Of a DNA stretch of 64,000 bases, positions 7,355 to 16,226 are shown one piece after another. Under the pieces are notes generated by a model. The model worked only from the letters and a program-made list of their open reading frames with translations, searched no databases and had not been told where the DNA came from. The DNA lies in the NCBI GenBank assembly GCA_019347675.1, contig JAHWKW010000003.1:141204-205203 (forward strand). Direction: 5' to 3'. The position numbers were made by a program, and so were the translations under genes. This DNA is from Actinomycetota bacterium (lineage in GTDB: Bacteria; Actinomycetota; Nitriliruptoria; Nitriliruptorales; JAHWKO01). Position 1 is the stretch's first letter, and the number at the start of each line of letters is the position of its first letter.

Positions 7355-9063
7355 GTCGTCGCTCCCCGCGGGGTGAGCATCCACCGCCCCGCCATCCGGG
7401 TGCGGGTGCTTCCCACCAGCACCACCGTGCGCATGTCGACCGTGGCCGGGTCCAACGCGGCCAGCGTGGTGACCTGCACGCTCGACGCCGTGCGGTAGGC
7501 GTCGCGGACCACACCCACCGGGGTGTCGGGCGAGCGGTGGGCGAGCAGGATGCGGCGGGCTTCGTCCAGCTGCCAGTCGCGCGTGGCGCTCCTCGGGTTG
7601 TACAGGGCCACCACGAAGTCGCCGGCGGCGGCTGCGCGCAGGCGCCGGCGGATGTCGCGCCACGGCGTCAGCAGGTCCGACAGCGAGATCGCGCAGTGGT
7701 CGTGACCCAGCGGGGCGCCCAGCAGCGACGCGGCCGCCTGCGCAGCCGTGACGCCGGGCACGATCTCCACATCGACGGGCGCCTCCGCGCCGTCGCCCGC
7801 GGATGACTCGATGGTCGGGGCAGCCATCGCGTACACGCCGACGTCGCCGCTGCTGACCAGCGCCACGGATCGGCCCTGGCGCGCCAGGTCCAGCGCCCGG
7901 CGGGCACGGGCCACCTCGTCACCCAGGGGGGACGGTTCCGTCGCGGCGCCCCGTGGCAGCAGCGGGCGGGCCAGATCGAGGTAGGCGGTGTAGCCCACCA
8001 CCACCTCGGCGCGCGCCAGCGCCCGGCGGGCCCGGGCCGGCACGAGCTCCGGGTCACCGGGTCCGAGGCTGACCAGGGCCAGGTGACCGCGCGGGGCGCG
8101 GCGAGCCACCGCGACCGTCGCCCGGGTGCTCTTGCGCTTGGCGACGAGCAGGTCGCCGCCGCGGTGCAACGCCGCGGCTTCGGCGACGCTGGGTGTGCCG
8201 ACCGCGGCGGCCACCACCGCCGAGGGGTGGGGCACGGCGATGGTGGCGAGCACCCCGGCCGGGAGTGTCACCAGCGGCCACCCGCGGGTGACGGCGGCCT
8301 CGATGATGCCGGCCTCGTCGGCCTTGGCGTCCACAGTGGCGACACACGCCACCGACAGGCTCGACAGGCCGGCCGCGGCCAGGGTCGCGTCGATCAGGTC
8401 GCCGACCTCGTCGGCGGTGACGCCCCGGCTGGCGCCCACCCCCACCACCAGGCTGGGTGGCCGGTACACGACGCAGGGCCGGGGCGGGTCCACCACCCGG
8501 TCGGTCACCAGCAGCAGCGGGGCGGCCGGCGCGTCGACCTCGGTCACGCCGGGCAGGGGACCCAGCGGCCACGCCACCTCCCGCAGCAGGTTGACCGGCG
8601 CGCCGCTGACCAGTGCCCCGCCGACCGCGGCGAGGTCACCGTCGCGCTCGGTGCGGACCCCGAACGCCGCCCCGACGTCCACCAGCGTCGGCACGTCGAA
8701 CGCGTCGGACGCGGTGGTCACGACCGCGGTGGCACGCAGGTAGGCGGCGATGTGCTCGGCGAGGGCGTTGGCCCCGCCCTCGTGGCCGCCGGTGAGCGCG
8801 ACCGCGAACCGGGTGGCGTCGTCGACGCAGACCACGCCGGGATCGCGGCGCTTGTCGTCCAGGAGCGGGGCGATCAGCCGCACCGCCGCGCCCACCGCCA
8901 TCACCATGACCACACGGTCGCAGCTGCTCCACGCGGCGCGGAGCGCGTCGCGGACGTTCCCGTCCTGCACGGTCGCGCCGAGCGCGGTGGCGAGGTCGGT
9001 TGCCAGGCGCCGTCCGGCTGTGGTGGCCGCCACCACGCCGATCCTGTGCCCGTCGCCGGTCAC
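7351..9063 (-). CDS. cbiG-cobJ: CbiG-CobJ fusion: cobalt-precorrin-5A hydrolase / precorrin-3B C17-methyltransferase
   Basis: A 570-aa fusion for ring contraction. Residues 1 to about 310 are CbiG: an N-terminal domain with MVMAVGAAVRLIAPLL and TGGHEGGANALAEH, a middle domain, and a C-terminal domain with VVGVGASRGVTADEV. Residues from about 325 onward are the SAM-dependent tetrapyrrole methylase CobJ/CbiH, with LVSLGPGDPELVPARARRA, VSSGDVGVYAMA, VEIVPGVTAAQAAA and VALYNPRSATR. CbiG opens the delta-lactone after ring contraction and CobJ/CbiH methylates C17. Using CbiG rather than CobG marks the oxygen-independent chemistry. The start is the GTG at 9063, overlapping the cobL stop. Confidence 0.93.
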   Translation of the reverse strand: MTGDGHRIGVVAATTAGRRLATDLATALGATVQDGNVRDALRAAWSSCDRVVMVMAVGAAVRLIAPLLDDKRRDPGVVCVDDATRFAVALTGGHEGGANALAEHIAAYLRATAVVTTASDAFDVPTLVDVGAAFGVRTERDGDLAAVGGALVSGAPVNLLREVAWPLGPLPGVTEVDAPAAPLLLVTDRVVDPPRPCVVYRPPSLVVGVGASRGVTADEVGDLIDATLAAAGLSSLSVACVATVDAKADEAGIIEAAVTRGWPLVTLPAGVLATIAVPHPSAVVAAAVGTPSVAEAAALHRGGDLLVAKRKSTRATVAVARRAPRGHLALVSLGPGDPELVPARARRALARAEVVVGYTAYLDLARPLLPRGAATEPSPLGDEVARARRALDLARQGRSVALVSSGDVGVYAMAAPTIESSAGDGAEAPVDVEIVPGVTAAQAAASLLGAPLGHDHCAISLSDLLTPWRDIRRRLRAAAAGDFVVALYNPRSATRDWQLDEARRILLAHRSPDTPVGVVRDAYRTASSVQVTTLAALDPATVDMRTVVLVGSTRTRMAGRWMLTPRGATT

Positions 9064-10274
9064 GGCCTGCGCCCCACGACCACGAACACGGGGTTGGTGG
9101 CGGCCAGGCGGTGGCCGGCGCCAAGGGGCACGACGTCCGCGGCCTGCAGCATGCGGGCCCGCGCCGACCAGCGACCGTCGTGGAACGCCGCCAAGGTCGG
9201 TCCGACCCGTTCGACGGTGGCCAGCGACACCACGACGGCGCGGCGTGTCCGGGCCAGGACAACGTCGAGGATGGCGCCGAGGTCCGTCCCACCTCCGCCG
9301 ACGAACACCGCGTCGGGGTCGGGCAGGTCGGTGAGGGCGGCGGGGGCCGCGCCGGACACGACCCTGACGGCGACGTCGAACACGGCCGCGTTCTTGCGGA
9401 CCAGTGCACAGGCGTGCGGGTCGCGGTCCACCGCGATGACCGCTGCGCCGAACCGGGCGCATTCGATCCCCACCGATCCGCTACCGGCGCCCACGTCCCA
9501 CAGGAGGTCGCCGGTGGCGGGCGCCAGCTCCGCCAGCGCGGCAGCGCGGACCTCGGTCTTCGAGATCATGCCGTCGCGGTAGGCGAACGCGTCGGCGTCG
9601 AGCGCCCACCGGCTGGGTACGGCCCGTGGCGGGTGCAGCACCGGCCGGGGGCCGACCAGCGGTCGTCGCGGGTCGAGCACCACGACGACGTTGGGGTCGG
9701 TCCAGGTCGTGGCCGCGGCCGTGACCGTGTCGACCTCGACGAGGCGGGCGTCGGGCTCCCCCAACCGCTCGGCGACGACCAGGGTGCGTTCCACGCCCGT
9801 GTCCACGAGCGCGCTGGCCAGGTCGGCGGGTGAGAACCGGGGGCTGGTCAGCACCGCGACCTTGGGGTGAGCCAGGCAGGCGTGGACAGCAACGGTCGGG
9901 TCGCGACCGTGTGCGCTGGCGACGACCGCGTCGTCCCAGGGCAGGCCCGCAGCGGCGAACGCGGCAGCGACGCTCGACACCGCCGGGAGCACGCGGAGCC
10001 GTTCGCGGCCGAACCGGGTTGCCAGCGCCCGCACGATCCCGAAGAAGCCCGGATCGCCGGACGCGAGGACCACCACGGGGCCGGCTGCTGCCGCCACCGC
10101 CGCAAGCCCCGGCTGCAGATCACCGGTCAGCTCCACCGTGGCGATCCCAGGCGGTGCCCAGCGCGCCAGGTGCCGGGCACCGCCCACCACCAGCGTGGCA
10201 CCGGGCAGGGCCTCTTCCCCGCCGCCGGCCAGCCCACCGGGTCCGACGCCCACCACGGTCACCGGGGCGGTCAT
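9060..10274 (-). CDS. cobL: Precorrin-6Y C5,15-methyltransferase (decarboxylating), CbiE-CbiT fusion
   Basis: A 404-aa bifunctional methyltransferase. Residues 1-200 are a CbiE tetrapyrrole methylase (VTVVGVGPGG, VLASGDPGFFGI, VLPAVSSVAAA). Residues 205-404 are a CbiT Rossmann methyltransferase with the SAM-binding DVGAGSGSVGIE and AVDRDPHACALVRKNA. Together they methylate C5 and C15 and decarboxylate the ring C acetate. The ATG at 10274 overlaps the cbiD stop (ATGA) and the stop overlaps the cbiG-cobJ GTG. The frame is open upstream but only over filler. Fused CobL is common, so this fusion is not unusual. Confidence 0.94.
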   Translation of the reverse strand: MTAPVTVVGVGPGGLAGGGEEALPGATLVVGGARHLARWAPPGIATVELTGDLQPGLAAVAAAAGPVVVLASGDPGFFGIVRALATRFGRERLRVLPAVSSVAAAFAAAGLPWDDAVVASAHGRDPTVAVHACLAHPKVAVLTSPRFSPADLASALVDTGVERTLVVAERLGEPDARLVEVDTVTAAATTWTDPNVVVVLDPRRPLVGPRPVLHPPRAVPSRWALDADAFAYRDGMISKTEVRAAALAELAPATGDLLWDVGAGSGSVGIECARFGAAVIAVDRDPHACALVRKNAAVFDVAVRVVSGAAPAALTDLPDPDAVFVGGGGTDLGAILDVVLARTRRAVVVSLATVERVGPTLAAFHDGRWSARARMLQAADVVPLGAGHRLAATNPVFVVVGRRP

Positions 10275-11452
10275 CGGCCACCCCCCCGCTCGCCGAGCGG
10301 CGCGTGGCGGCTGGCCCCGACCGGCTCGAGCGTGTCGAAGTCGACGAGTACGGCGTGGACGTTCAGCCGGTCCCGGGACCAGGCGCGCAGGTTGTCGGCG
10401 ACCTGGGCGCACAGCAGGTCCGCGACGCCAGCGGCGATCCCCGCCTGCGCCCACAGCTCGTAGGCGTGACGGGCGGTGTTGGCCGCGCGGACGTCCGCGA
10501 CGAGGCTGCGGTCACCGCCGGCCCGGGCGGTGACGGCGGCGAGGACGTCGGTGTCCACCCGCGAGCGCGTCCAGTGGGTCATCATGATCCCCGCGGCGAG
10601 CTTGGTCAGCTTCCCCGCCATCCCCACGAACACGACCTCGCCGACGCCGCGGTCGACGGCCCGGTCGACGGCGTTCCCGGAGAAGTCGCCGACCTCGACG
10701 AAGCAGACCTCGTGCAGGTGGGGCAGCAGCCGCCGCGCCGCACGTTCGGTCCGCCCGCCGGTGGTGAGCACGCAGGTGCGCTCCCCTTGCGCGGCCATCA
10801 CGTCGACGGCCTGGAGCACCGACGCCCGCCACGACGCGGTGGAGAACGGGCGGACGATCCCGGTGGTGCCCAGGATCGAGATGCCACCGACGATCCCCAG
10901 CCGGGGGTTGGTGGTGCGCCGCGCCAGCTGGTCCCCGCCGGGGACGCTGACGGTGACGTCGACACCGCGCGTCTGCGGGTCGGTGACCTCCCCGATCGCC
11001 GCGCCGATCATCCGGCGCGGCACCGGGTTGATCGCCGGCCCGCCGACGTCGAGTCCCAGACCCGGTTTGGTGACGGTGCCCACGCCGGGTCCCGACCGCA
11101 GGTGCACGCCAGGTCCTGCGGCCCACCGCACGGTGACGGTCAGGTGGGCGCCGTCGGTGACGTCGGGGTCGTCGCCGGCGTCCTTGATCACGACCGTCTC
11201 CCAGCCATCGCCCGCCCGCGTGCAGCGCGCGAGGGGGAAGGTGACGCGCCGCCCCGACGGCAGCGCGACCTCCACCGACGCCTGCGTGAGGCCGGAGACC
11301 AGCGCGGCGACCGCGGCCTTCGCCGCGGCGGAGGTGCACGTCCCGGTGGTCCACCCGGTGCGCAGCGCCCCGGTGCGGACCTTGGCGGTGCGGGGCAGGT
11401 CGGGTTCGCGGAGCGCCCCGCGGACGTCGACGTCGCGGCGGGCCGGCGTCAC
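10271..11452 (-). CDS. cbiD: Cobalt-precorrin-5B C1-methyltransferase CbiD
   Basis: SAM-dependent methyltransferase that methylates C1 of the contracted macrocycle. It is the anaerobic-route counterpart of CobF. The protein (393 aa) shows the family's N-terminal RTGWTTGTCTSAAAKAA and VIKDAGDDPDVTDGA, then TNPRLGIVGGISILGTTG, and GMAGKLTKLAAGIMMTHW toward the C-terminus. The GTG start at 11452 overlaps the cobM stop and the gene ends in an ATGA overlap with cobL. Its presence beside CbiG and CbiX places the corrin ring steps on the cobalt-early branch. Confidence 0.94.
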   Translation of the reverse strand: MTPARRDVDVRGALREPDLPRTAKVRTGALRTGWTTGTCTSAAAKAAVAALVSGLTQASVEVALPSGRRVTFPLARCTRAGDGWETVVIKDAGDDPDVTDGAHLTVTVRWAAGPGVHLRSGPGVGTVTKPGLGLDVGGPAINPVPRRMIGAAIGEVTDPQTRGVDVTVSVPGGDQLARRTTNPRLGIVGGISILGTTGIVRPFSTASWRASVLQAVDVMAAQGERTCVLTTGGRTERAARRLLPHLHEVCFVEVGDFSGNAVDRAVDRGVGEVVFVGMAGKLTKLAAGIMMTHWTRSRVDTDVLAAVTARAGGDRSLVADVRAANTARHAYELWAQAGIAAGVADLLCAQVADNLRAWSRDRLNVHAVLVDFDTLEPVGASRHAPLGERGGGR

Positions 11453-12231
11453 GGGGTGACCTGCCGGTGCGGGCGGAAGCTGTGGGTGAACCCGGGCGAG
11501 TACAGCTGGCTGCGGGTGCCGCCCCGCTCCAGGGCCGGACCGACCAGGACCAGCGTGTGGCGGTGCAGGCCGGCGGCGCGGACGGTGGCGGCGAGCTGGT
11601 CGAGATCGCAGCGGCGGATCAGCTGCTCCGGCCAGGTGGCGCGGTACACCACCGCGCACGGCGTGTGCGGCGGGTACCCACCCGACAGCAGCTCCTGCTG
11701 GAGGCGGTGCGGTCGGGCGGCGGAGAGGAACAACGCCATGGTGGTGCCGTGCCGGGCGAACGCGGCGACGTCCTCGCCGGGCGGCATCGGCGTGTGCGTC
11801 GCCAGCCGGGTGATCACCACCGACTGCGCCACCTCGGGGATGGTCAGCTCGCGCCCGACCGCCGCTGCGGCGGCGGCCAGCGACGACACGCCCGGGACGA
11901 TCTCCCACGCCAGGCCGAGATCGGCGCAACGATCGATCTGCTCCTGGATCGCCCCGTACAGGCTGGGGTCACCCGAGTGGATGCGGGCCACCACCTCGCC
12001 GCGCTGCGCCGCGACCGCGTAGCGGTCCAGGACCTGCTCGAGGGTCAGGGTCGACGAGTCGAGCACCTGCGCGTCGGGACGGACGTGGCCGAGCACGTCA
12101 GGGTGGACCAGGCTCGCCGCCCAGATCACCACGTCCGCTCCGGCGATGACCTGCGCGGCGCGGAGCGTGAGCAGGTCCGCGGCGCCCGGACCGGCACCCA
12201 CGAACCAGACCTTCCCCCGACCGGCCGTCAC
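11449..12231 (-). CDS. cobM: Precorrin-4 C11-methyltransferase
   Basis: SAM-dependent tetrapyrrole methylase (260 aa) acting on C11 (CobM/CbiF). It opens with VWFVGAGPGAADLLTLRA, followed by VVARIHSGDPSLYGA, EIVPGVSSLAAAAAA and RLATHTPMP, all in the family order. GTG 12231 overlaps the cobA-hemD stop and the gene ends in an overlap with cbiD. CobM and CobI share the fold, but the HSGDPSLYGAIQEQ block and the RLATHTPMP motif favour CobM. Confidence 0.94.
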   Translation of the reverse strand: MTAGRGKVWFVGAGPGAADLLTLRAAQVIAGADVVIWAASLVHPDVLGHVRPDAQVLDSSTLTLEQVLDRYAVAAQRGEVVARIHSGDPSLYGAIQEQIDRCADLGLAWEIVPGVSSLAAAAAAVGRELTIPEVAQSVVITRLATHTPMPPGEDVAAFARHGTTMALFLSAARPHRLQQELLSGGYPPHTPCAVVYRATWPEQLIRRCDLDQLAATVRAAGLHRHTLVLVGPALERGGTRSQLYSPGFTHSFRPHRQVTP

Positions 12232-13826
12232 GGGCGGTCCTCCACCGGCAACAGCGGCCGGGGCCCGTCGCTGACGTTGTTCGCACCAGGCTGCGATCGC
12301 GCCGCCTCGATCACCGCGGCGACGAGCGCGTCGAGATCGGGCTCGGCCGCCTCGGCCGCGACCGTCAACCCGGCCTCTCGGGCGGCACGCGTGGTGTGCG
12401 CCCCGATCGTGGCGGCGGCGACCCGGGTGGTGGCGTCGCCCAGCAGCCTCGCCAGGCCGGTGGCGGCGGTGGACGACGCCACGGCCGCCAGCAACGGCAT
12501 GCCGTCCTGCACCTCCCGGCGGAGCCGGTCAGGGACATCGGTGACCGCGACGAGTGCGTAGGCGGTGACCACGACCGGGTGGAAGGTGGCCAGCGGCCCG
12601 GGATCGCCCGGGTCGGCTGCCAGCACGAGCGTGCCGCCGCGATCGTCGAGCTCGGCGAGGCGACGGGCGAGCTGGTCGAGGTCGGCGCCGGTGACGTCGG
12701 CGCGGATCGCCAGGCGATCACCCAGGGCGCGGACCGCGCCGCGCCCCACGGCAGCGACCCGGACGCCGGCCAGGGCCCGGGCGTCCAGCCCCGCTGCCGC
12801 GAGCGCGTCCGCCAGCGCGGTGACGGCGGGAGGTCCCGACGCCACCAGCGTGGCGTACGCCCCGGCGGCCAGGTCACGGGCCGCAGCGTGCAACCCGGCG
12901 GTGTCGCCGGGCCCGGGCCGGGCGACCTGGACCTCCAGGGGCTCTCCGCCGGCCGACCGGATCCGTGCGGCCAGCGCCGACGGACGGTGCAGGGTCCGGG
13001 GTACCAGCACCGTCCGGCCCATCAGCGGCAGATCCTCGCGGCCGCCGATGCCGCCACGCAGCCGGACCACGTCGCCGATGACCGCGACCGCGGGAGGTCG
13101 CAAGCCGCGCCGCTGCACCTCGGCGGCGATCGTGGCCAGCGTGCCCTCGACCGTCTCCTGCCGGGCGGTGGTCCCCCAGCGAACCAGCGCCACCGGGGTG
13201 TCGGCGGGCTTGCCGTGCGAGATCAGCGCGGCGGCGAAGGCCCGGACCTGCCCAACGCCCATCAGGACCACCACCGTGCCGGGGAAGTCGGCCAGGAGCG
13301 CGTGGTCGACGCTCCCCGACGACTCGGCGGGATCCTCGTGGCCGGTGACCACCGCGAATCCCGACGCGACCGTGCGGTGGGTGAGCGGGATGCCCGCCGC
13401 TGCCGGGACCGCCACCGCCGAGGTGACGCCGGACACGACCTCGACCGCGACGCCGTGCGCGCGGCAGGCCGCGGCCTCCTCCCCGCCCCGTCCGAACACG
13501 AACGGGTCGCCGCCCTTGAGGCGCACCACCGCATCACCGGCCCGGGCGCGTGACACCAGAAGGTCATCGACCGCGGCCCGGCTCAGGCCCTGCTCGCCCG
13601 ACCGCTTCCCGACGCAGATCAGCTCCGCGTCGGGTGGCGCGAGCCGCAGCGCCTCGGCGGGGGCGAGCCGGTCGTACGCGACCAGGTCACAGGTGGACAG
13701 CACGACCGCCGCCCGGAGCGTCAACAGGCCGGGGTCGCCGGGACCCCCACCGACCAGGTAGACGGTGCCGGGCCGGGCCGGCGGGCCCCCGAGGCCGTCG
13801 ATCAGCGCCTGCAGAGCGACGGTCAC
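12228..13826 (-). CDS. cobA-hemD: Uroporphyrinogen-III C-methyltransferase / uroporphyrinogen-III synthase fusion
   Basis: A 532-aa fusion at the branch point between haem and corrinoid synthesis. Residues 15-260 are CobA/SUMT with VYLVGGGPGDPGLLTLRA, ICVGKRSG, RLKGGDPFVFGRGGEE and GIPLTHR. It methylates C2 and C7 of uroporphyrinogen III to precorrin-2. Residues 275-515 are a HemD uroporphyrinogen-III synthase domain (GRTVLVPRTLHRPSALA, then SSTAATGLARLLG and TIGAHTTRAAREAGL), which closes the tetrapyrrole ring. HemD is weakly conserved, but the position and this motif order fit. GTG 13826 overlaps the cobI stop. Supplying both steps in one chain would draw hydroxymethylbilane toward B12. Confidence 0.92.
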   Translation of the reverse strand: MTVALQALIDGLGGPPARPGTVYLVGGGPGDPGLLTLRAAVVLSTCDLVAYDRLAPAEALRLAPPDAELICVGKRSGEQGLSRAAVDDLLVSRARAGDAVVRLKGGDPFVFGRGGEEAAACRAHGVAVEVVSGVTSAVAVPAAAGIPLTHRTVASGFAVVTGHEDPAESSGSVDHALLADFPGTVVVLMGVGQVRAFAAALISHGKPADTPVALVRWGTTARQETVEGTLATIAAEVQRRGLRPPAVAVIGDVVRLRGGIGGREDLPLMGRTVLVPRTLHRPSALAARIRSAGGEPLEVQVARPGPGDTAGLHAAARDLAAGAYATLVASGPPAVTALADALAAAGLDARALAGVRVAAVGRGAVRALGDRLAIRADVTGADLDQLARRLAELDDRGGTLVLAADPGDPGPLATFHPVVVTAYALVAVTDVPDRLRREVQDGMPLLAAVASSTAATGLARLLGDATTRVAAATIGAHTTRAAREAGLTVAAEAAEPDLDALVAAVIEAARSQPGANNVSDGPRPLLPVEDRP

Positions 13827-14539
13827 CGGTCGGCCTGCCGGGGGCGGGTGACGATGACGGTGGCCAGGTACGGGGCGGAGCCCGTCGGGAGATCACCGCG
13901 ACCGCGGACGTCCTGACCCTCGAGGCCCAGCCGCGCCCCGTACACCGCGTGAGCCTCCCGGCCGGTCGCGGCGAGGATCGAGCGGACCGCCGGCAGGCGA
14001 CGCCCGCCCTTGTAGCACACGACCGTGTCGAAGCTGTCCAGCGCGTGGCGCAGGGGCGCCTCCCCGGCCGTGAACGGCAGGAGGGCCAACTGCTCGTCGC
14101 CTTCGACCAGCACGGTCCCCGACCGGGCCGCCAGGTCCTGCATCGCGGTGATCCCCGGGACGGTGACGATCTCGGCGTCCGGGACGCGCTGGCGGACGGC
14201 CCGGGCCAGCCGCGTGAACGTCGAGTAGACGTTGGGGTCGCCGATCGTCGCGAACGCCGCGTCTGCCCCCGTCGCCAGCGTGGCGGCGACCGCGGCGGCG
14301 GCCGCGGCCCACGACTCGGCCCGCGCCTGCGGGTCGGGGTCGAGGGCGAACACCAGCCGGCGCAGCGGCGTGCCGTGGGTGACGTGGGCACGGACCACAC
14401 GTTCGGCGTACCCGATCTCGTCGGCGGCGGCGACCGGGACGAAGACCGCATCGGCGCTGCGCAGCGCCGCCCGACCCTTGAACGTCAGCAGCTCCGGATC
14501 GCCCGGCCCGACGCCGACGCCGACCAGTCGCCCGCTCAC
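13823..14539 (-). CDS. cobI: Precorrin-2 C20-methyltransferase
   Basis: SAM-dependent tetrapyrrole methylase (238 aa) with LVGVGVGPGDPELLTFKG at the N-terminus, then VFVPVAAADEIGYAE, FATIGDPNVYSTF and EIVTVPGITAMQDLAA, matching CobI/CbiL. It methylates C20 of (cobalt-)precorrin-2. The GTG at 14539 is preceded by a strong GGAGG Shine-Dalgarno contained in the last copy of the 75-bp repeat upstream. It also overlaps the stop of the 91-codon frame that runs through those repeats. The stop overlaps cobA-hemD. Confidence 0.94.
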   Translation of the reverse strand: MSGRLVGVGVGPGDPELLTFKGRAALRSADAVFVPVAAADEIGYAERVVRAHVTHGTPLRRLVFALDPDPQARAESWAAAAAAVAATLATGADAAFATIGDPNVYSTFTRLARAVRQRVPDAEIVTVPGITAMQDLAARSGTVLVEGDEQLALLPFTAGEAPLRHALDSFDTVVCYKGGRRLPAVRSILAATGREAHAVYGARLGLEGQDVRGRGDLPTGSAPYLATVIVTRPRQADR

Positions 14540-14811
14540 GGGTACACCTCCGTCGCGGTCTTAGGAGACCTAAGACCGCTCCTCTCGCGCCGCTCCTGTG
14601 GAGCGTCGCTCACGGGGTACACCTCCGTCGCGGTCTTAGGAGACCTAAGACCGCTCCTCTCGCGCCGCTCCTGTGGAGCGTCGCTCACGGGGTACACCTC
14701 CGTCGCGGTCTCAGGAGACCGAAGACCGCTCCTCTCGCGCCGCTCCTGGATCCGTACCGGCTCGGTCTTAGGCGACCTAAGACCCTCTCCGGTTGGTGGA
14801 GCCCCGCTCAC
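14536..14811 (-). CDS. Repeat-encoded 91-codon ORF linking cobB to cobI
   Basis: An open frame of 91 codons made almost wholly of the 75-bp tandem repeat; each repeat encodes 25 residues of the form VSDAPQERRERSGLRSPKTA followed by TEVYP. The first third is a diverged copy. Its GTG at 14811 overlaps the stop of a 5-codon ORF (14825-14808), which in turn overlaps the cobB stop, and its own TGA overlaps the cobI GTG. I recognise no domain. The even unit length (25 codons) keeps the frame open, consistent with selection for translational coupling rather than for the peptide. Real translation is uncertain. Confidence 0.4.
   Translation of the reverse strand: MSGAPPTGEGLRSPKTEPVRIQERRERSGLRSPETATEVYPVSDAPQERRERSGLRSPKTATEVYPVSDAPQERRERSGLRSPKTATEVYP
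14537..14790 (-). repeat. 75-bp tandem repeats, each with a palindrome and a ribosome-binding site
   Basis: About three 75-bp units plus a partial variant. Each unit contains CGGTCTTAGG-TCT-CCTAAGACCG in the transcribed direction: a perfect 10-bp stem with a 3-base loop in the two downstream copies, an imperfect one in the third, and a 9-bp stem around 14764-14784. Each full unit also ends with a GGAGG motif and a GTG. The units are not separated by unique spacers. They lie between cobB and cobI within the riboswitch-controlled transcript. Confidence 0.85.
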
Positions 14812-14821
14812 GTGGAAACGC

Positions 14822-16213
14822 TCACGTGGCGACCTTCCGGCGCGACACGGCCCCGGCGGCTGCGACCAGCGCAGTGGGCAGCTCCGGGTTGGCGGTCCAG
14901 TGCGGGTGCAGGTAGCTGGCGTGCAGCGTCGGGCCGGCGAACCCCTCGCTGTCGCCGTCGCCCAGCCGCCAGGCGGGGGAACCCCCGGCGCGGGGCGTGA
15001 CCACGGTGCGGTGGAACGCGTGTGCCCGGACCGGGGTCCCAGCTGGCCCCAGCGGCGAATCCGAACCGGTGGTGGCCTCGTGGTAGCCGAGCGTGAGGCG
15101 CTCGCCCCAGGAGGCGTCGGCGTCGACCACGCCGCACATGACGCGGCCCTCCAGGCGGCCGCACAGGTACAGCAGCCCGCCGCATTCGGCCACGATCGGG
15201 CGGCGCGAGACCGCCAGCCCCGCGACCGACGCCCGCAGCCGACCGTTGCCGGCCAGCTCCTCGACGTGTTCCTCGGGGAAGCCCCCGCCGAGGTACAGGG
15301 CGGCGGTCCCGTCGGGGAGCGACTCGTCGTGGGTCGGGTCGAAGGTGGCGACGTCGCCTCCCGCGGCGCGGAGCAGCTCGCGGTGCTCCTCGTAGACGAA
15401 CGTGAACGCCGGTCCGTCGGCGACCGCGACGACCGGTCGTCCGCGCACCGTCCGCCCGGCGACGGCCGCGTCCGCGGACCACGCCCGCTTCCTCAGAGCC
15501 CGGGCGGTGCGGGCGGTGCGGACAACCGCGTCGAGGTCGACCCCCTCGGTGACCGCCGCACCCAGCGCTGCCACCGTGGCGGCGGCCGCCTGGCCACGTT
15601 CCCGGGCGGGGATCAACCCCAGGTGGCGGGCGGGGGTGACCAACCGGTCGTCGCGGCGCAACACCCCGAGCACCGGGACCCCCAGCGGTTGGAGGGCCTC
15701 ACGCAGCAGCTGCTCGTGGCTTTGCGATCCGACCCGGTTGAGGATCACCCCGGCGAGGTCGATCTCGGAGTCGAAGGTCGCGAAGCCGTGCACCTCGGCG
15801 GCCACCGACCGTGACGCCGCGGAGGCGTCCACGACCAGCACCACCGGGGTGGCGGTGAGGCGGGCGACGTGTGCCGTGGAGGCCTCGTCGCCACTGCCGC
15901 GGCCGTCGAACAGGCCCATCACGCCTTCGATCACGGCCAGGTCGGCGCCGGCGGCGCCGTGGGACAGCAGCCGCGGGATCAGGTCGGCCCCGCTCAGGAA
16001 CGCGTCGAGGTTGCGGGGCGGGCGGCCGGTGGCCAGCGCGTGGTAGCTGGGATCGATGAAGTCGGGGCCGACCTTGTGGCCCGACACGCGCAAGCCCCGT
16101 GCGGCCAGCGCTGCCATCAGACCGACCGCGACGCTGGTCTTGCCCACGCCCGATCGGGTCCCGGCGACCACGACGCGAGGCAGCTTCACGAGCGTCCCAC
16201 CGTGCGCGCGCAT
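14822..16213 (-). CDS. cobB: Cobyrinate a,c-diamide synthase (CobB/CbiA)
   Basis: ATP- and glutamine-dependent amidase adding amides to the a and c acetates of the corrin ring. The protein (463 aa) has the N-terminal P-loop VVVAGTRSGVGKTSVAVGLM and HKVGPDFIDPSYH. Its middle linker is followed by a class I glutamine-amidotransferase domain, with YLGGGFPEEHVEEL and the catalytic cysteine in IVAECGGLLYLCGRL. The C-terminal ASYLHPHW holds the histidine. The ATG at 16213 lies 13 bp after the cobO stop with a GAGG upstream. A later GTG (residue 9) is possible. Whether the substrate is cobyrinate or hydrogenobyrinate depends on when cobalt enters. Confidence 0.94.
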   Translation of the reverse strand: MRAHGGTLVKLPRVVVAGTRSGVGKTSVAVGLMAALAARGLRVSGHKVGPDFIDPSYHALATGRPPRNLDAFLSGADLIPRLLSHGAAGADLAVIEGVMGLFDGRGSGDEASTAHVARLTATPVVLVVDASAASRSVAAEVHGFATFDSEIDLAGVILNRVGSQSHEQLLREALQPLGVPVLGVLRRDDRLVTPARHLGLIPARERGQAAAATVAALGAAVTEGVDLDAVVRTARTARALRKRAWSADAAVAGRTVRGRPVVAVADGPAFTFVYEEHRELLRAAGGDVATFDPTHDESLPDGTAALYLGGGFPEEHVEELAGNGRLRASVAGLAVSRRPIVAECGGLLYLCGRLEGRVMCGVVDADASWGERLTLGYHEATTGSDSPLGPAGTPVRAHAFHRTVVTPRAGGSPAWRLGDGDSEGFAGPTLHASYLHPHWTANPELPTALVAAAGAVSRRKVAT

Positions 16214-16226
16214 GGGCTGGGCAGCC

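Noticed and set aside
8083..9582. Long plus-strand open frames opposite the cobalamin genes (also 2934-4850, 4046-5950, 12396-13553, 19177-21534, 22797-24476)
   Set aside because: They are antisense shadows of confidently identified B12 genes, rich in Arg, Gly, Pro and His with no recognisable domain.
14537..14790. CRISPR array
   Set aside because: The 75-bp units are contiguous with no unique spacers and no cas genes are present.
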